DNA of 64,000 nt from Heliocybe sulcata (taxonomy: Eukaryota > Basidiomycota > Agaricomycetes > Gloeophyllales > Gloeophyllaceae), in NCBI GenBank assembly GCA_004369045.1, contig ML213517.1, positions 717,008 through 781,007 of the forward strand, in the 5' to 3' direction. Position numbers and translations under genes: made by a program. A model generated the notes under the pieces. It ran no database searches. It saw only the letters and a list, made by a program, of their open reading frames with translations, and was not told the origin of the DNA. Below, in pieces: positions 45,884 to 57,012 of this stretch. The first letter of the stretch is position 1. The number at the start of each line of letters is the position of its first letter.

Positions 45884-46297
45884 TGCCCGTGATGAAGACG
45901 GCTAACTTATTCTCTAACACCTTTTTCATGCATTGGCACGCTCTTGACCGCCTTACACCTAATTCTCCCTGGGCGATGATCATCTTGGGTCAAACCCACC
46001 ACGGTGGCATGCTTGCGGACTCAGCTTGGCTACCTTAGGACTGACACCTCTTGCGCAATACGGACCATCGCATCTTGCATGTATGTTAGGCATCTCTAAT
46101 ACACATAGACAAAGCTACGTGCTTCTTTCAATTTGGCCTCACAGCGTCGCAAGATTTCATCAATTGATGATGAAGACCGCAGCGCTCACATGAACCAGAT
46201 GCCTGTCACATCGGCACTGAGAGTGGTGAACAAGCAAACCTGATGTATTAATGTACCGTAGCTACTTTCAAGGACCAGACAGCGGAGTCACGGCCAG
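45884..46297. other. Intergenic, convergent gene ends
   Basis: About 410 bp between the 3' ends of the GT61 and CHCHD2-like genes. Nothing seen. Confidence 0.5.
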
Positions 46298-46946
46298 CTA
46301 GTACGGAGCAGCAGCAGCCTGGCACTACATCCAACAGAGGTCAGCACCACCATATAGGGCAGACGGTGAAAAACTCACAGCCTTCAGCTGCTCAAGGTAC
46401 CAAGTACACGAAGGCAGGTCAGCCTTCTCTAAGCACTTGGTGAACTCTGGGATCAAAACGGTCAGACCAGGAACGTGCGAACCAAATACAGAGCAGATTA
46501 CTCACCCTTCGCTTGGCCCTCACAGCTGATGCCCGCGGCCTGCTGCTGGTTGGCGAACGGAGCAGCAGTAGCCTGCTCGCTGAGCTGCTGGGCGCTAGGC
46601 GGCTCCTCCGCCCGAGCAGATCCCCCGCCAAAGAGCATGCTCGAGATACCATGTCCGATGGTCGACCCAACTGCGACGGAGCCAGCGGTAGCGGCCATCT
46701 GGGAAAGCATACCGGGTTGGCTGGGAGGTGCCTGCGCGTGCGCATGGGGTGGCACAGGCGGTGCATGGGCCGGGTTACCGTGCGGGGCGTGAGCAGCGGA
46801 CGGGGGCATCGCGGTCGTCGCTGCACCGCGGGACTGGACGGGTGCAGCTCGCGCGGGGGCGGGTGCAGGGCGAGAACGAGATTGACGCTGTCGAATACGT
46901 GAGTTCCCTTCGTCAGTAGATGAATATTAGAAAAACATACAGGCAT
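46298..46946 (-). CDS. Twin CX9C protein, CHCHD2/Mix17-like
   Basis: The first exon carries only Met-Pro before a GTATGT donor; exon 2 (about 46897-46506) continues RQSRSRPAPAPARAAPVQS, a Pro/Ala/His-rich region and the glycine-rich helix SVAVGSTIGHGISSMLFGG typical of CHCHD2/CHCHD10. Exon 3 and a short last exon supply the CHCH fold: CEGQAKEFTKC and, nine residues apart again, CTWYLEQLKAC. Mia40 oxidises such cysteine pairs in the intermembrane space; the yeast homologue Mix17 is needed for full respiration. Both CX9C pairs are complete across the splice junctions, which supports the four-exon model. About 150 residues. Confidence 0.88.
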
Positions 46947-47337
46947 AGTGAGTTCAAGGACGTGTATGTCGAGCAAGTGGTTGGCTTAAAACCGCTGAAT
47001 TTCAGCCGTAACTTGCCGAAGCCGTACGCAAGCTCGTAAGCGCCCATAGCAAATAAAACCAAACACAGAAGTGGCTGAATAAGAACGGGAACCTTCCACA
47101 GTTCCACAGGACATCTTAGAACCAGTAAGTGGGATCACGCCTGGATATTGTTCAGGGCTCAATTACTCTAGGAGCTATACAGAAAAATAGACCGGGCTGT
47201 AAGGTACAAACGAAGGCTAGACTTGGACTATACACCGCATAGACTAGCGGATAGGCCTCTAGAAAAAGAGGAAGAAAAGCATCCGAGCCCATCCTGGCAG
47301 TGACTAGTTGTCCGCCGAAAGACTTGACACTTCTTAG
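46947..47337. other. Intergenic
   Basis: Upstream of the CHCHD2-like gene; no coding sequence recognised. Confidence 0.45.
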
Positions 47338-47535
47338 TTATGAACTCAACGGAAGGATGAACGGCGACTGGCGCGTCCCACCGCGTGCTTGGATTGCCGG
47401 TCCACCCGACATCATCTTATCTTCCGCAGACAAGCTGCGCACTCTGTCCGTGCCACCCCTGCTACGGACAGTATCCATGCCTGCCATGTCCTGCATCTCC
47501 AACTCAACGTCAAGCTGTCTAAACCTCGCCACTTG
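47338..47535 (+). pseudogene. Stray inverted copy of part of the 51.3-52.9 kb gene
   Basis: Forward-strand codons read NGDWRVPPRAWIAGPPDIILSS, then KLRTLSVPP, SMPAMS; the minus-strand gene at 51299-52876 encodes NGDWRVPPRAWIAGSPDIILSS, QLSSLSVPP, SMPAMS. DNA identity is high through about 190 bp (inspection only). The flanking parts of the parent gene are absent and the copy ends at a stop after CLNLAT. It is therefore a truncated duplicate in opposite orientation, about 4 kb away, with no promoter or start of its own. Confidence 0.75.
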
Positions 47536-47849
47536 AAGGCCAGAAGCTGCTCCTATCCACAATATCGCTCTGACGAGTTTCTGGGGCTGCGTCGGCGTGG
47601 CAGAAGCCTTCAGTGTCCGATGCTGAAATCCCCAGTCTTGCACACTACTGCATACTGAGGAGCATGCACACGAACGCCCGCCAGGATACGGGATCGTAAC
47701 CCTGCTCGACTATAATTAAATCCAATATAATCGAACCTGAGGCGGGATTGGCGTTCTGGAACCGTCTTTTCAAGATTATATTATGTGCTGATCTTCAGCA
47801 TCCTTCGCATATACGCTCACTTGAGGCGGCTCTCCGTGCATGGGCTACC
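47536..47849. other. Intergenic, upstream of coiled-coil gene
   Basis: About 310 bp with a TATAATTAAATC stretch near 47711; no gene seen. Confidence 0.4.
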
Positions 47850-49063
47850 ATGTCTGCTCCAGAATGTCCAGGGCCTGTTGACGCCTATGGGTGGGATGCT
47901 CAAATGTCTCTGGAGCTTGTCTACCCGGATAGCCTCGACGCATCATGGTCTCCAGACCAGATTCAAGCTGCTTGGGAGCCCGGTTTTTCACAGCTTAGTG
48001 GCGACATTTTACAGCCTATTCAACAACAAACAGGGCTGACAGCTGATGTCATGAGTATAATTGCCAATGCAGAACAGAGTGCTGCTCAGGCACATGCAGA
48101 GGCGCAGAATATGCGAGACGTCTTGGGAACATTGAAGGATATTCTGTCGAGTGAGTAGATGTCCACGATACTAACAAATTGTAATCCACTCTTCGTTCCA
48201 GGAGAAGCGGTGGAGGAAGATGTCACACCCTCGGATCCGGAGGACGTAGTGGCGATGCTTCAGAACCTCATTGGTCGGTCACTTTCTACTTCTGAAATTC
48301 AACAGATACCCAGCTGACTGGGACGGCTCACAGCGCGAAAATCCGGGCAACTATCTCGCTTTAGGCAAAACAAAAAGTTATGCGGGAAGCTCCAGCTCAG
48401 GTGTGAGGCCCTAGAAGAGGAGCTCAGCCGTCTGAGGTCGTGGACATTCTACAAGCCATCACCAGCGGCCCATTCAGATGTCCCACTGTGTAAGCCACCC
48501 ACGGTGAAGAAGCCCAACTTTGATAGGCCACTGATGGCCAAGGCATCAAAATACAGTATGCCGCCCACGTCACTGGCGAAGGCGAAGGCATTGAAGTGCA
48601 ATGTGCCATGCACACCATCTAAGAGACCGGCCAGGGCGGCTCGCAACTCTGACCATGACCGTGACGAAGGTGAGACTGGATTCACATCAGAAGACCCTTC
48701 TTCTGCTATGTCTGAAAACGCTGACGAAGACTATGGATGACAGACGAACTATTGCTAAAGCCGCGCTCAAAGCTCACTATCAGAATACCTCCGCTCCGAC
48801 CACCTCTCACCCCACGTTCACATCGAAAGACCATCATCACAGCGATCCCCGAGGAAGGTGATGTTGTCATGAATGAAGATCCTGAAGATGCACCGACCAG
48901 CAAGTCCGTACTATCTCGCACCACTTCGCCAGAACCCGCTCGGTTTATGGGAGGAAAGGGAAAGACTACCTACACGATACCCCGGACTCCACTATTTGAA
49001 CCAACTTCATCGGAAATAGGTAGTCCTGTGTCGGGAGGAGAAGGAGGCCGTGTCGACCCCTAG
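47850..49063 (+). CDS. Hypothetical protein with short coiled coil
   Basis: ATG 47850 (MSAPECPGPVDAYGW) opens an exon of about 100 residues rich in Ala/Gln (EQSAAQAHAEAQNMRDVLGTL). Small introns near 48151-48201 and 48274-48333 lead to LCGKLQLRCEALEEELSRLRSW, a short heptad coiled coil, then a basic Pro/Lys region (KPPTVKKPNFDRP). A 74-bp intron (48670-48743, GTGAGA...CAG) removes an in-frame stop at 48738-48740 and joins to DELLLKPRSKLTIRIPP with many S/T-P sites. No known domain; possibly nuclear by composition. Confidence 0.6.
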
Positions 49064-49310
49064 GCTTATCTGCGGCCAACTTAAGGGTCACTGACGCCAC
49101 CCATTCGCTGATGCACGGTGGGAGCGGGATGCTGATGGATGGCATACAGACTTCCGGAGACTTGGCCCAGCCTCCTTGCCGTGCGACTGAGAACTTGGTG
49201 TGGGGGACGGGGTGTCCCTCCTTACCTCTAAAAACGATAACGCACGCATAGTGCAATGGGGCCCTCTCTGGTATCGAGGAAACTGTGGCGAATAGACTGC
49301 GGAGAGTAAA
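49064..49310. other. Intergenic, convergent gene ends
   Basis: About 250 bp between two 3' ends. Nothing seen. Confidence 0.5.
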
Positions 49311-50819
49311 TTACATTGATTGCACCTTGTAGTCCGCTCCAGGGCGAAGACTGTCCCGGACGGTCCATGGTCCCTCATACCACATCCTCTTCTCAAGCAC
49401 CAGATAGTCTAGCGAGGGTTTGATCTCAGGTGCCTGATCGAGAGCAATAGCGCCTTCACGGGTGATTCTCTTATTGTCCCTATTATAGATCGAAATCGCC
49501 TACACAAAACACGAGTTACAACCGAATGCACAAGGTAAGGGAAACCCATACCTGTATCCTGCGGTACTCAACACAGACCTGCACAATCAAGCGGTTACCA
49601 ATCCTAGGCTCCTCAGCACCGACAAAGCCTGGGGCGGCTCGTATGCTACATATTTTAAGGGGCGCGACGAGGAAAACGTCCCTCCTGATTGTCTGAAAGA
49701 CGTCCGGATTGGCCAACATCATCTTGATCAGCTTGACCTGCTCGTCCTGGAACGCGCCGCTCGTCACGCGCTTCATAGCTGCGATGTCCATCCTAAGGTA
49801 GGAGGTGAGCAACGGCAATGTGCAGGAGCCTGGATCCTCACGTCGCAAGCGCCTCGTCAACCTGTTCGCACGTTCTCAGCGCCGTAGCTCGGAAAGGCGC
49901 CAGCCACTTATTTTTGAGCGAGTGAGCAGTGAACAACTGGAGCGACCACAGTCTCTTGACGTCCACGTCAGGGAACCCATTCACTTGAGCGATGTCCCAC
50001 ATGCTACGGGAGCACCCATAAACCAGAGTCCGCCATCCCCACTGGACATGCTCACCTCCTGGCAGAGCGACACCAATTCAGAAAGGACATCTTCCATTCG
50101 CGAGCATGGTCTCGCCATGTCGCGTCCGGCTTGTACGACCGTGTGCTGGGAACATGCAGGTCTGGCAAAACGGACGAATCAGTCAAACGGCTAAGCAGCC
50201 CGTGAGCTCCCGTGCGGACTGGAACAGTGCAGTGCGCACCTAGCACTCCAACGGGGCCCATCGAAATGTCAATAGTAGGATTCGCCCGTCCCATCGCGAC
50301 TATTTCTTGCAACTTCTCCAGCTGCTCCTGCGCGGACACATCCGCCTGGTCCCCGCGTTTCAAGCTGTCGACCCGCTTTCTGAGAAGACCCGGTCCATAT
50401 CGCTTCACCGCGTTCTGCTGATTCAAAGGGAGGGCAGGCGCTTTCGGACGCGGTTTTGGAGAGGGAGTCTCGTCAGGGAAGGACACCTTGAAGGGAGTCG
50501 ACACGGGCGCTTTCAAGGCGGATTGCGTTGACTTTGGAGGGGATGTCTTCGAAGGCTTTGTTGAAGTCATGGGTGGGCTGGCCTTTTTGGCAGTCGGCCT
50601 CGGAACGGTCTTTCCAGAGACATATGTTCGTGCACAGCGGGCGATACCATCATGGCACGACCCCAGGCGATGTCTTGCCGAGTCGCGCAGTAAGACCGTT
50701 TCAAGGCATTTCCGTGAAACCAGACCGTTCATCGAGTCCGAGCACGCAGCAGCAAGAAACTCGCGAGTCGCGAAACCCGATGCGCGTCGGCAACTGCGAA
50801 TTTCGTGGTTATTTGTCAT
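49311..50819 (-). CDS. Mitoribosomal mL45-like / Tim44-fold protein
   Basis: The first exon starts at ATG 50819 or, more in keeping with a mitochondrial presequence, at the in-frame ATG 50732 (MNGLVSRKCLETVLLRD). Exon 2 carries WSLQLFTAHSLKNKWLAPFR and TCEQVDEALAT; exon 3 begins MDIAAMKRVTSGAF and includes NRLIVQVCVEYRRIQ; the last exon reads ISIYNRDNKRI, YLVLEKRMWYEGPWTVRD and ends at TAA 49311-49313. The order of a helix, a MW/W-type beta block and a WxVRD-like end fits the Tim44-like fold of mL45/Mba1, which anchors mitochondrial ribosomes to the inner membrane. The junction between exons 1 and 2 is the least certain (acceptor CAAGAG). About 380-410 residues. Confidence 0.72.
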
Positions 50820-51298
50820 TATTTACTAGAACGCCACGGCCACAATTGTGGCAAGGACAAAATGAAACGAGCGCGTGTGTATTTTACTGGCGCCTCTGTC
50901 GAGGAGACTCACACTGATATATTTCTACGTGTCAGCGCAGTACTGCTACCACAAGGGAAGTGCTAGGACCTATCGCCTAGCAGACGTACTTTGGACAAGT
51001 ATCACAACCCCCGCTGTGGACTCGGGGTTCGTACATCCAAAACGATCCAATTAATATTCCTACAAGTGTATCTGATATCATGGCCTATCAAGAATGCGAA
51101 CATTCAGTGCCAAAGAGCTGGTCCATAGACGAGTGAATGAGCGTTGTCATGCGGGAATAAGTACAACAGAATCGGGTACGACCGCCATAGACCGTCGTAC
51201 GAAATAAGGAGGGGCATGCGGCTACATCCAAGTAAAGACAAATCAAGGCCAACAATTAAATTTAAGAAAGGAAGATACTCCATAGATCGCAATCCGCA
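50820..51298. other. Intergenic
   Basis: About 480 bp upstream of the mL45-like gene and downstream of the next gene, both leftward. Nothing seen. Confidence 0.5.
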
Positions 51299-52876
51299 TC
51301 ACGCAGCCCCACTCGCAGCCCTCCAGAACCGCCACCGCGCCTTGCTCTTCTTCGGCTTCCCAGTAACAACATCCTCCTCACTATCCGGTGGGGTCGGAAG
51401 CTCACTGCTTTGCCTCAGCGCCGACTCCGCGTACCCCATCACGAGCTCCGACCGCGGCGTGCTCAACGGCGTGCTATCCGCCGACGAGTACCCCTCCTCG
51501 CTCAGTCCCGAGCCGGTGTTGCAGTTGAAGCTGCGCGACATGGCAGGCATGGACAGTGATTCCGTCGGTTGCGGGGGCGGCACAGATAGAGAGCTCAGCT
51601 GGTGCGCGGAAGATAAGATGATATCCGGTGAACCGGCGATCCACGCGCGCGGCGGGACGCGCCAGTCGCCGTTGGTGCTGTTCTCAAGATCCAGCGCGCC
51701 TGACAGGACAGCCTCCGCGACGGTCGGCTCCGCCGTGGTCCCCGCAACTGGAACAGCCTCTGCGAACGTGCGGGCAGCCATGAGGTACGGGCTCGTCCGC
51801 TGCTCCGGCGGACGCGGCTGCGGGTGGTGTATTGGTGGGTAGCAGAAGGAGAGCAGGAAGGTCTCTATGCTCTGTACGAGCTGTGTGGGTTTGCGCGAGG
51901 GAAGCAGGTGCACGAGGTGTGCGTTTGTGGGCGCGGGCGTGCTCGAGGGGAAATCGACCAGGGAGGGCGAGGGCGAGGTGCCGGTGGAATACAGTGAGCT
52001 GCGGCTGCTGGGTAGGGAATAAACGGAGTTGGGGCGGAGGCTCGGACGCATGAGCGAGCGGCGGCGCACTGCGCTCGGCCGTGATCGTAATGATGAGGCT
52101 ATAGGCACGGCTGCTACGAGAAATGTGCGGCTAATTGTTGTCACGAGGATAGCGTACTTTAACAGTGCTTTGTCGGGGAGATTGGGGGGAAGGAAATTGA
52201 TGAGACCGTCGAAGGCACGCTGCGAAGGATCGACGGACGGTAGACGAGAGTCACGGCGCTCTCCCATCATTCGTGGCTTGGGGGAAGATGACCGCGAAGG
52301 GCTCGGAGGATTTAAGGGTATGAGGCTCGTCGCCGAGGCTCGCGGGGAGGGCGGGTTGCTTCTGGTGAGCGAGGACAGCAAGTCCGTTCGTGACTTCGGA
52401 CCGAGATCACTCATTGTACTGTCCTCTACTAACTCGGCTATGTCATGGTCACCGCGCCGCCTCCAGACGCGCGCAACGCGCTCCGCCCATTCGAGGACGT
52501 TGACGAAGCGTACCGAGCCAGCATTCTCGAGTCCGAGGGGTGCGGTGAGGCGCAGGACACGGATAGCTGGACGGATCGGAAGTTCGGCCGGGATTGGTAA
52601 TGGCTCATGTGTAACGACGACGAGCAGTGAATTGGATAGCTGCGTTGAGTACAGGAGGGGCTCAAGGTCCTTGGCAGACGATGCTGGTCGAGTTTATAAG
52701 TGCCAGCTGAATGTTGCAGCCGTTAAGGGCGTACCTCCAAGGACCAAAAGCACATCCCGGGCCAAGGGAGAAAATAGTCTCTCCGCATTCATTATCCATG
52801 GCTCCCTGGCGCTGTGGGGGATGGCGGCAAAGGGGTCGAGAGGAAATTTCGACCTGGGCCTGAAATCGTGGGCCAT
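51299..52876 (-). CDS. Hypothetical protein, donor of a duplicated fragment
   Basis: Exons 52876-52735 and 52683-51299 (51-bp intron GTACGC...CAG) give 508 residues. The first third looks folded: EPWIMNAERLFSPLARDVLLVLG, LYSTQLSNSLLVVVTHEPLPIPAEL and RFVNVLEWAERVARVW. A Ser/Pro-rich linker with many RS and SP pairs follows, then a hydrophobic segment (KALLKYAILVTTISRTFLVAAVPIASS) that may span a membrane, and a second disordered half with NGDWRVPPRAWIAGSPD. The C-terminus is basic and aromatic (KARWRFWRAASGAA). No domain is recognised. Part of the 3' half is repeated in inverted orientation at 47338-47535. Confidence 0.65.
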
Positions 52877-55784
52877 GGGTGTCCAGGACGAACAGAATTC
52901 CAGGGTAACGCAGAGAGGACAGGAAGTGTAAGCGGGCAAGGAGGGCGAAATGATTTAAGCTTGGTGGCCATGCCGCCGCAGGCAAACCGGGCCATGTTGT
53001 CGTCATCCGCCAGATCATTTCGGGCGTATTGAATTTCCAGATACGCAACGATTAGATTCATACGAAATCGGATCTTTCTCAATACTTAACGTAAACACAA
53101 CCCCAGCAGTCGTCTGGGTGTTCCAGGACGTGTCGAGGTGTTGCAACAACGAGTGGCGCGTGCGCCGTACCCGTCGCCAACGTCGGTCGCGCGCCACGGC
53201 CGCCGTCGACACCACAGCACGAGGTATGTGATGGAATACCAAAGGGACTCTATCGCCACCGACCGGTGATCCTCTGCTCCAGCCTCTCAGGTATCCTCTA
53301 TATTTACTTTGCGTCAACGCCTCAAAGGCCAATCTTCTGGTGCATTGATAGCGCACATGCCGGTGCGTGCCGTCGCCGAACCCACCGTCTAGCAAGGGTC
53401 GGGCAGGCTTCGGATTGCAGCAGACGGGATGTGAGCCACCAACGAACGTTTCTCTCCGTGGCGCCCAGAAGTAACCGGATTCTCAAACAGATATCGCCAA
53501 GATCATTCCAGCACGAGTATCGCGGCTAGCATGTTCGATACGACTATCAGGGTCCTCGCCTGCCCAGGAATTCAGTGGATCGTTTCCGATAAGTCAATCA
53601 AGCACAGAAGCAGAACTCTTGTTCATATCCGACATACTCACTGTCGTCGCGATTTACGTAGCCTTGGTGGGCGTCTGATTGCCTTCCCTTCAACCGTTAT
53701 TCCTTCAACCCACCATCTTGGCAGTACGTACACCTCCTCTTCAACATCTCGTTCAGACCTGTGACTCCCGAAACTGATTATCTGAGCTACAGAACATTTC
53801 CGGATAACACATGAGCACCTTGCCATGGATTACGAAGCGAGGACCCGCCTGTCGACAGTGGATGTGGCGGCGGGGACGTATCTCGCCTCCGACAGCCCGC
53901 CCCGGTTGTGCTGTCAGCCGCAAGGATCGTGAACGTCCTTGGATCACATAACACGAGCGTTTCGCGATGGCGTAGGTCACACTGAGTTCTGCTTGTAACC
54001 TTCAGATATGCTGCAGCATACCTCTGAATGACTGACGCAGAGGCTTCACAATGCCAGTGACTCTAGTGCCTCACACTGATCCGTGTCGCAGCCAAGGGCC
54101 ACTCCCAAAGAGTCTTATGCCCGCCCCCGAGTGGCACTGCACTCCATCTCACCTCTTCATCGTAGAACGATTCCCAAGTAACTGCCCAGTGCTCTCACAG
54201 CACCATACGTATTCTCCACCAAGACTGCCAAGCCATCTTCTGAAGCTTATCGGCGCCTCCGTATCCCGACCCCCCGCAGTTAGCCCCGGCTTGGGATCGT
54301 CCCTGACGCATCGCCAAGCATTCATATTGTGCTTAGGAAAGGAATACCGCCTCCCTCGGTAAGTTGTGATTGAGTCGCTATAGCTTGTGTGACGGTCGTG
54401 GACTTGGAACCTTGTCCAGACGCCATCTGGGCTAACCCGAATGGGTCGATGGGTTTCAAGAGGTCGTGGACGTAATTCTCCGAACGTTTGCACTGGGTGG
54501 TCTGGTTCATGTCTTGGACGAGTCACGCGCCTCCTACTAGAGGCCCTGCCACAACCACCCTGGAATTTCGGCACCTGAACACCTGACCCAAGTTAACCAT
54601 ATCCCGCAAGATTGCAGTACAACCGATCTCTGGCCTCCTCCCTTCTGGGCGCGCGCTTTCCCGATTGAGTGGAGACTGAACCGCTGGTATCCTAACTTCT
54701 GACTGGTTGCCTCGGCTGGACTTGTGTTCCATTTCTGCCTGGCTTAGCTCGATTTCTGTCAGCATCGCCAAGGGGGTCTCTTACCTGCATGCTTGATGTC
54801 GCTTTTTACGTTCTGCGGAGGTATGGCTGCTATGATCCGGTGCACAAACATTGCAGTGTCCGGAGTCGCCAACACACAGTACTACGAATATTCGCCCAGC
54901 TCCAATAACGAAGTCCGCCCTTTCTTATGATCTACCCACGTCGCGCAATATCTGACTCGCAGTCTCGCAATGCACTCTCTGGCCGCGTCTGGGTTAGCGG
55001 ACAAGCATTCCAAACGCCTCGTCATGCTGCGAGAACCGCAGACATGGTCTTTCTCAGGTCTGGCGCAGTGTTGTTTATAGGCAGCTCGGAGGGACCGACC
55101 GGTTGCCCACGCCTTGAAATATCGAGGGCACAATAATACTGCCAGTGCTGCGGCTCATGCCAATGCTACGACCTGTCTTCCCAGATACCTTGACTTGCCG
55201 CGGACCACGACTCAGCTAAACAACTTCTTCGCGTGTCTTGTTCTTTACACCGGCTGCTGGGGACAGGCCACGCCTCCACCTTGTACTTCTATTGTCTTTC
55301 TTGAGATTTTGAACATTGACTCCCAACAGCGCAGTAATCTTGTTTACTCAGCGCTCGACCGCCGAGTACGAGTGAATCTCAACGAAACCTTGATCAGTCG
55401 CGAGCCACTCTTAACTCGACTGCTCTTGTTCCTGTGTCGAAGCAACCGAGTGAGCTCGGATATCGGGATAGATTACTGTACAAGTCTGCGTTATCTTGTT
55501 ATGTCAAGCTATGAAAGCTTCAGTCATAGACGGCGCATAACTGGTCTGACATGGCTCGCTTATGGCAGGAGGCATACCAAATTCGGGTTTCACATTGGAA
55601 CGGAACCCGATCGTCACAAGTGGCGTCATTTCCATATACGCCCGTATGTTTTCCAGCTCGGGAGAGATATGTCAGACCCGTCAGAGGTTTTGCATCACAT
55701 ATGGAAGTCGTACAAATACATAGTACAAGGAGTGCAGGAACGAGATCACGTAGAAATGGGATATAGATGAGAACAAGCCCGTGT
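52877..55784. other. Gene-poor stretch, about 2.9 kb
   Basis: Longest region without a supported gene. A 218-codon open stretch (55114-55770, plus) has no ATG near its start and no motif. Other frames are short and overlap on both strands. Could be degraded transposon sequence, but no repeat or domain was recognised. Confidence 0.4.
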
Positions 55785-56495
55785 TTACACCTCCTGGCTG
55801 ACTTCGCCCTTCTTCCCCTTACTGTCAAAGAGGTCATGTTGAGATAAGACCGTGCATAAGGACAGATACCACGTACCTCGACTTGCTGGGCAGAAGCTCG
55901 GGCTGGATGAAGGGCACGACACCACCCTGGCTGATGACGACGTTGCCCAAGAGCTTGTGCAACCTAAGCATCGCAGGTATCAGTATGATGGACAATCATA
56001 ACAACACTTCCACGCACTCCTCATCGTTACGGATGGCGAGCTGCAGATGACGCGGCACGATACGCTGCTTCTTGTTATCTCTCGCGGCGTTACCGGCCAA
56101 CTCCAAGATCTCAGCAGCGAGGTACTCAAGAACGGCGGCCAGGTAGACTGGATCATTCCATCAGTTCGAGCATATATCTGAGTAAGAAAGCGCGTCGACG
56201 TACCTGGAGCACCGGCACCGACACGCTGCGCGTAGTTGCCCTTCTTCAAAAGACGGTGGACACGACCGACGGGGAACTGCAGACCGGCCTTTGCAGAGCG
56301 GGACTGCGTCTTGCTCTCCCCACCCGCCTTGCCGCCTGCAGAGGAAGCTTTTCCGGCCTTTCCTGATCGCTCGACAGGTCAACACCACGTCCCATCGACT
56401 CAAAAGACCGCGTCAAGTACCTTTTCCAGACTGCCATCGCTCCCAGCGTCAGTATATGGCCTCACGAAAGCAAGCAGTATGAGTGTACACACCAT
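55785..56495 (-). CDS. Histone H2A with SQE tail
   Basis: Six exons: 56495-56493 (ATG only), 56430-56421 (10 nt), 56362-56204, 56147-about 56024, then about 55970-55876 and a last short exon to TAA at 55785. Frame holds throughout: [52 protein letters not shown] (the invariant alpha1-loop1 region), [44 protein letters not shown] and the tail KKGEVSQEV. The C-terminal SQE is the damage-signalling phosphorylation site shared by fungal H2A and animal H2A.X. Intron-rich core histone genes are usual in basidiomycetes; an exon holding just the start codon is less usual. Nucleosome core component. Confidence 0.95.
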
Positions 56496-57012
56496 TTCGA
56501 GTGGTTTCTAGAGCGAGTGGGCGAGAGACGGTGGTGGTTGTTGCGAGAGAACGTTGACGCTGGGCAGTCAACAAACGCGCGCTTTATATAGCAACACGTG
56601 ACTCACTGATGATAAACGCGTCTCTTGCCCACGCTCAACTTTGCGCGGCCGGCGGCATGTTCAGACTCCGTCTCAAGTCGCCACTGGTGCTGTTTTACAT
56701 GTGGCATTATTATGTGCATTATGCTTCGGAGCGCTTCATTTGACGGCCGGTAAACCGGTAAAGTCCTGCGCATCTACTATGCTATTGTATATCGTGAATA
56801 CTTGTTGTGAATGGGCGGACACCGAGATATGTGGGAGGGTGCCGATGGTTTAGAAAATGCATAGTATCGACCAGGAAGATAAAGCGCAAGGAAATGCAGA
56901 GTCTCCAGGCGACGCCTTCCAAACGCGTGCCGCTGGCGTTGTGGCCTCGGGAGATGCCGGTACAGTGGGAAATACTCTTCGGGACCCTGCTGAAGCAGGG
57001 TCTTTGCCACCC
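56496..57012. other. Divergent promoter region H2A / ATP10
   Basis: About 520 bp between two gene starts; contains the H2A TATA box and a CACGTG-type hexamer overlap (ACACGTGAC, about 56595). No gene of its own. Confidence 0.55.
56583..56590 (-). promoter_or_regulatory. TATA box of H2A gene
   Basis: Reads TATATAAA on the minus strand, about 90 bases upstream of the ATG at 56495. Confidence 0.6.

Noticed and set aside
48737-48740. ATGA overlap as translational coupling of two genes
   Set aside because: A normal-length intron with correct phases merges both frames into one protein.
55114-55770. Open stretch of 218 codons, plus strand
   Set aside because: Begins with TTG, first ATG lies far inside, no motif or splice pattern; composition not unlike non-coding sequence. 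Left as part of the gene-poor region.
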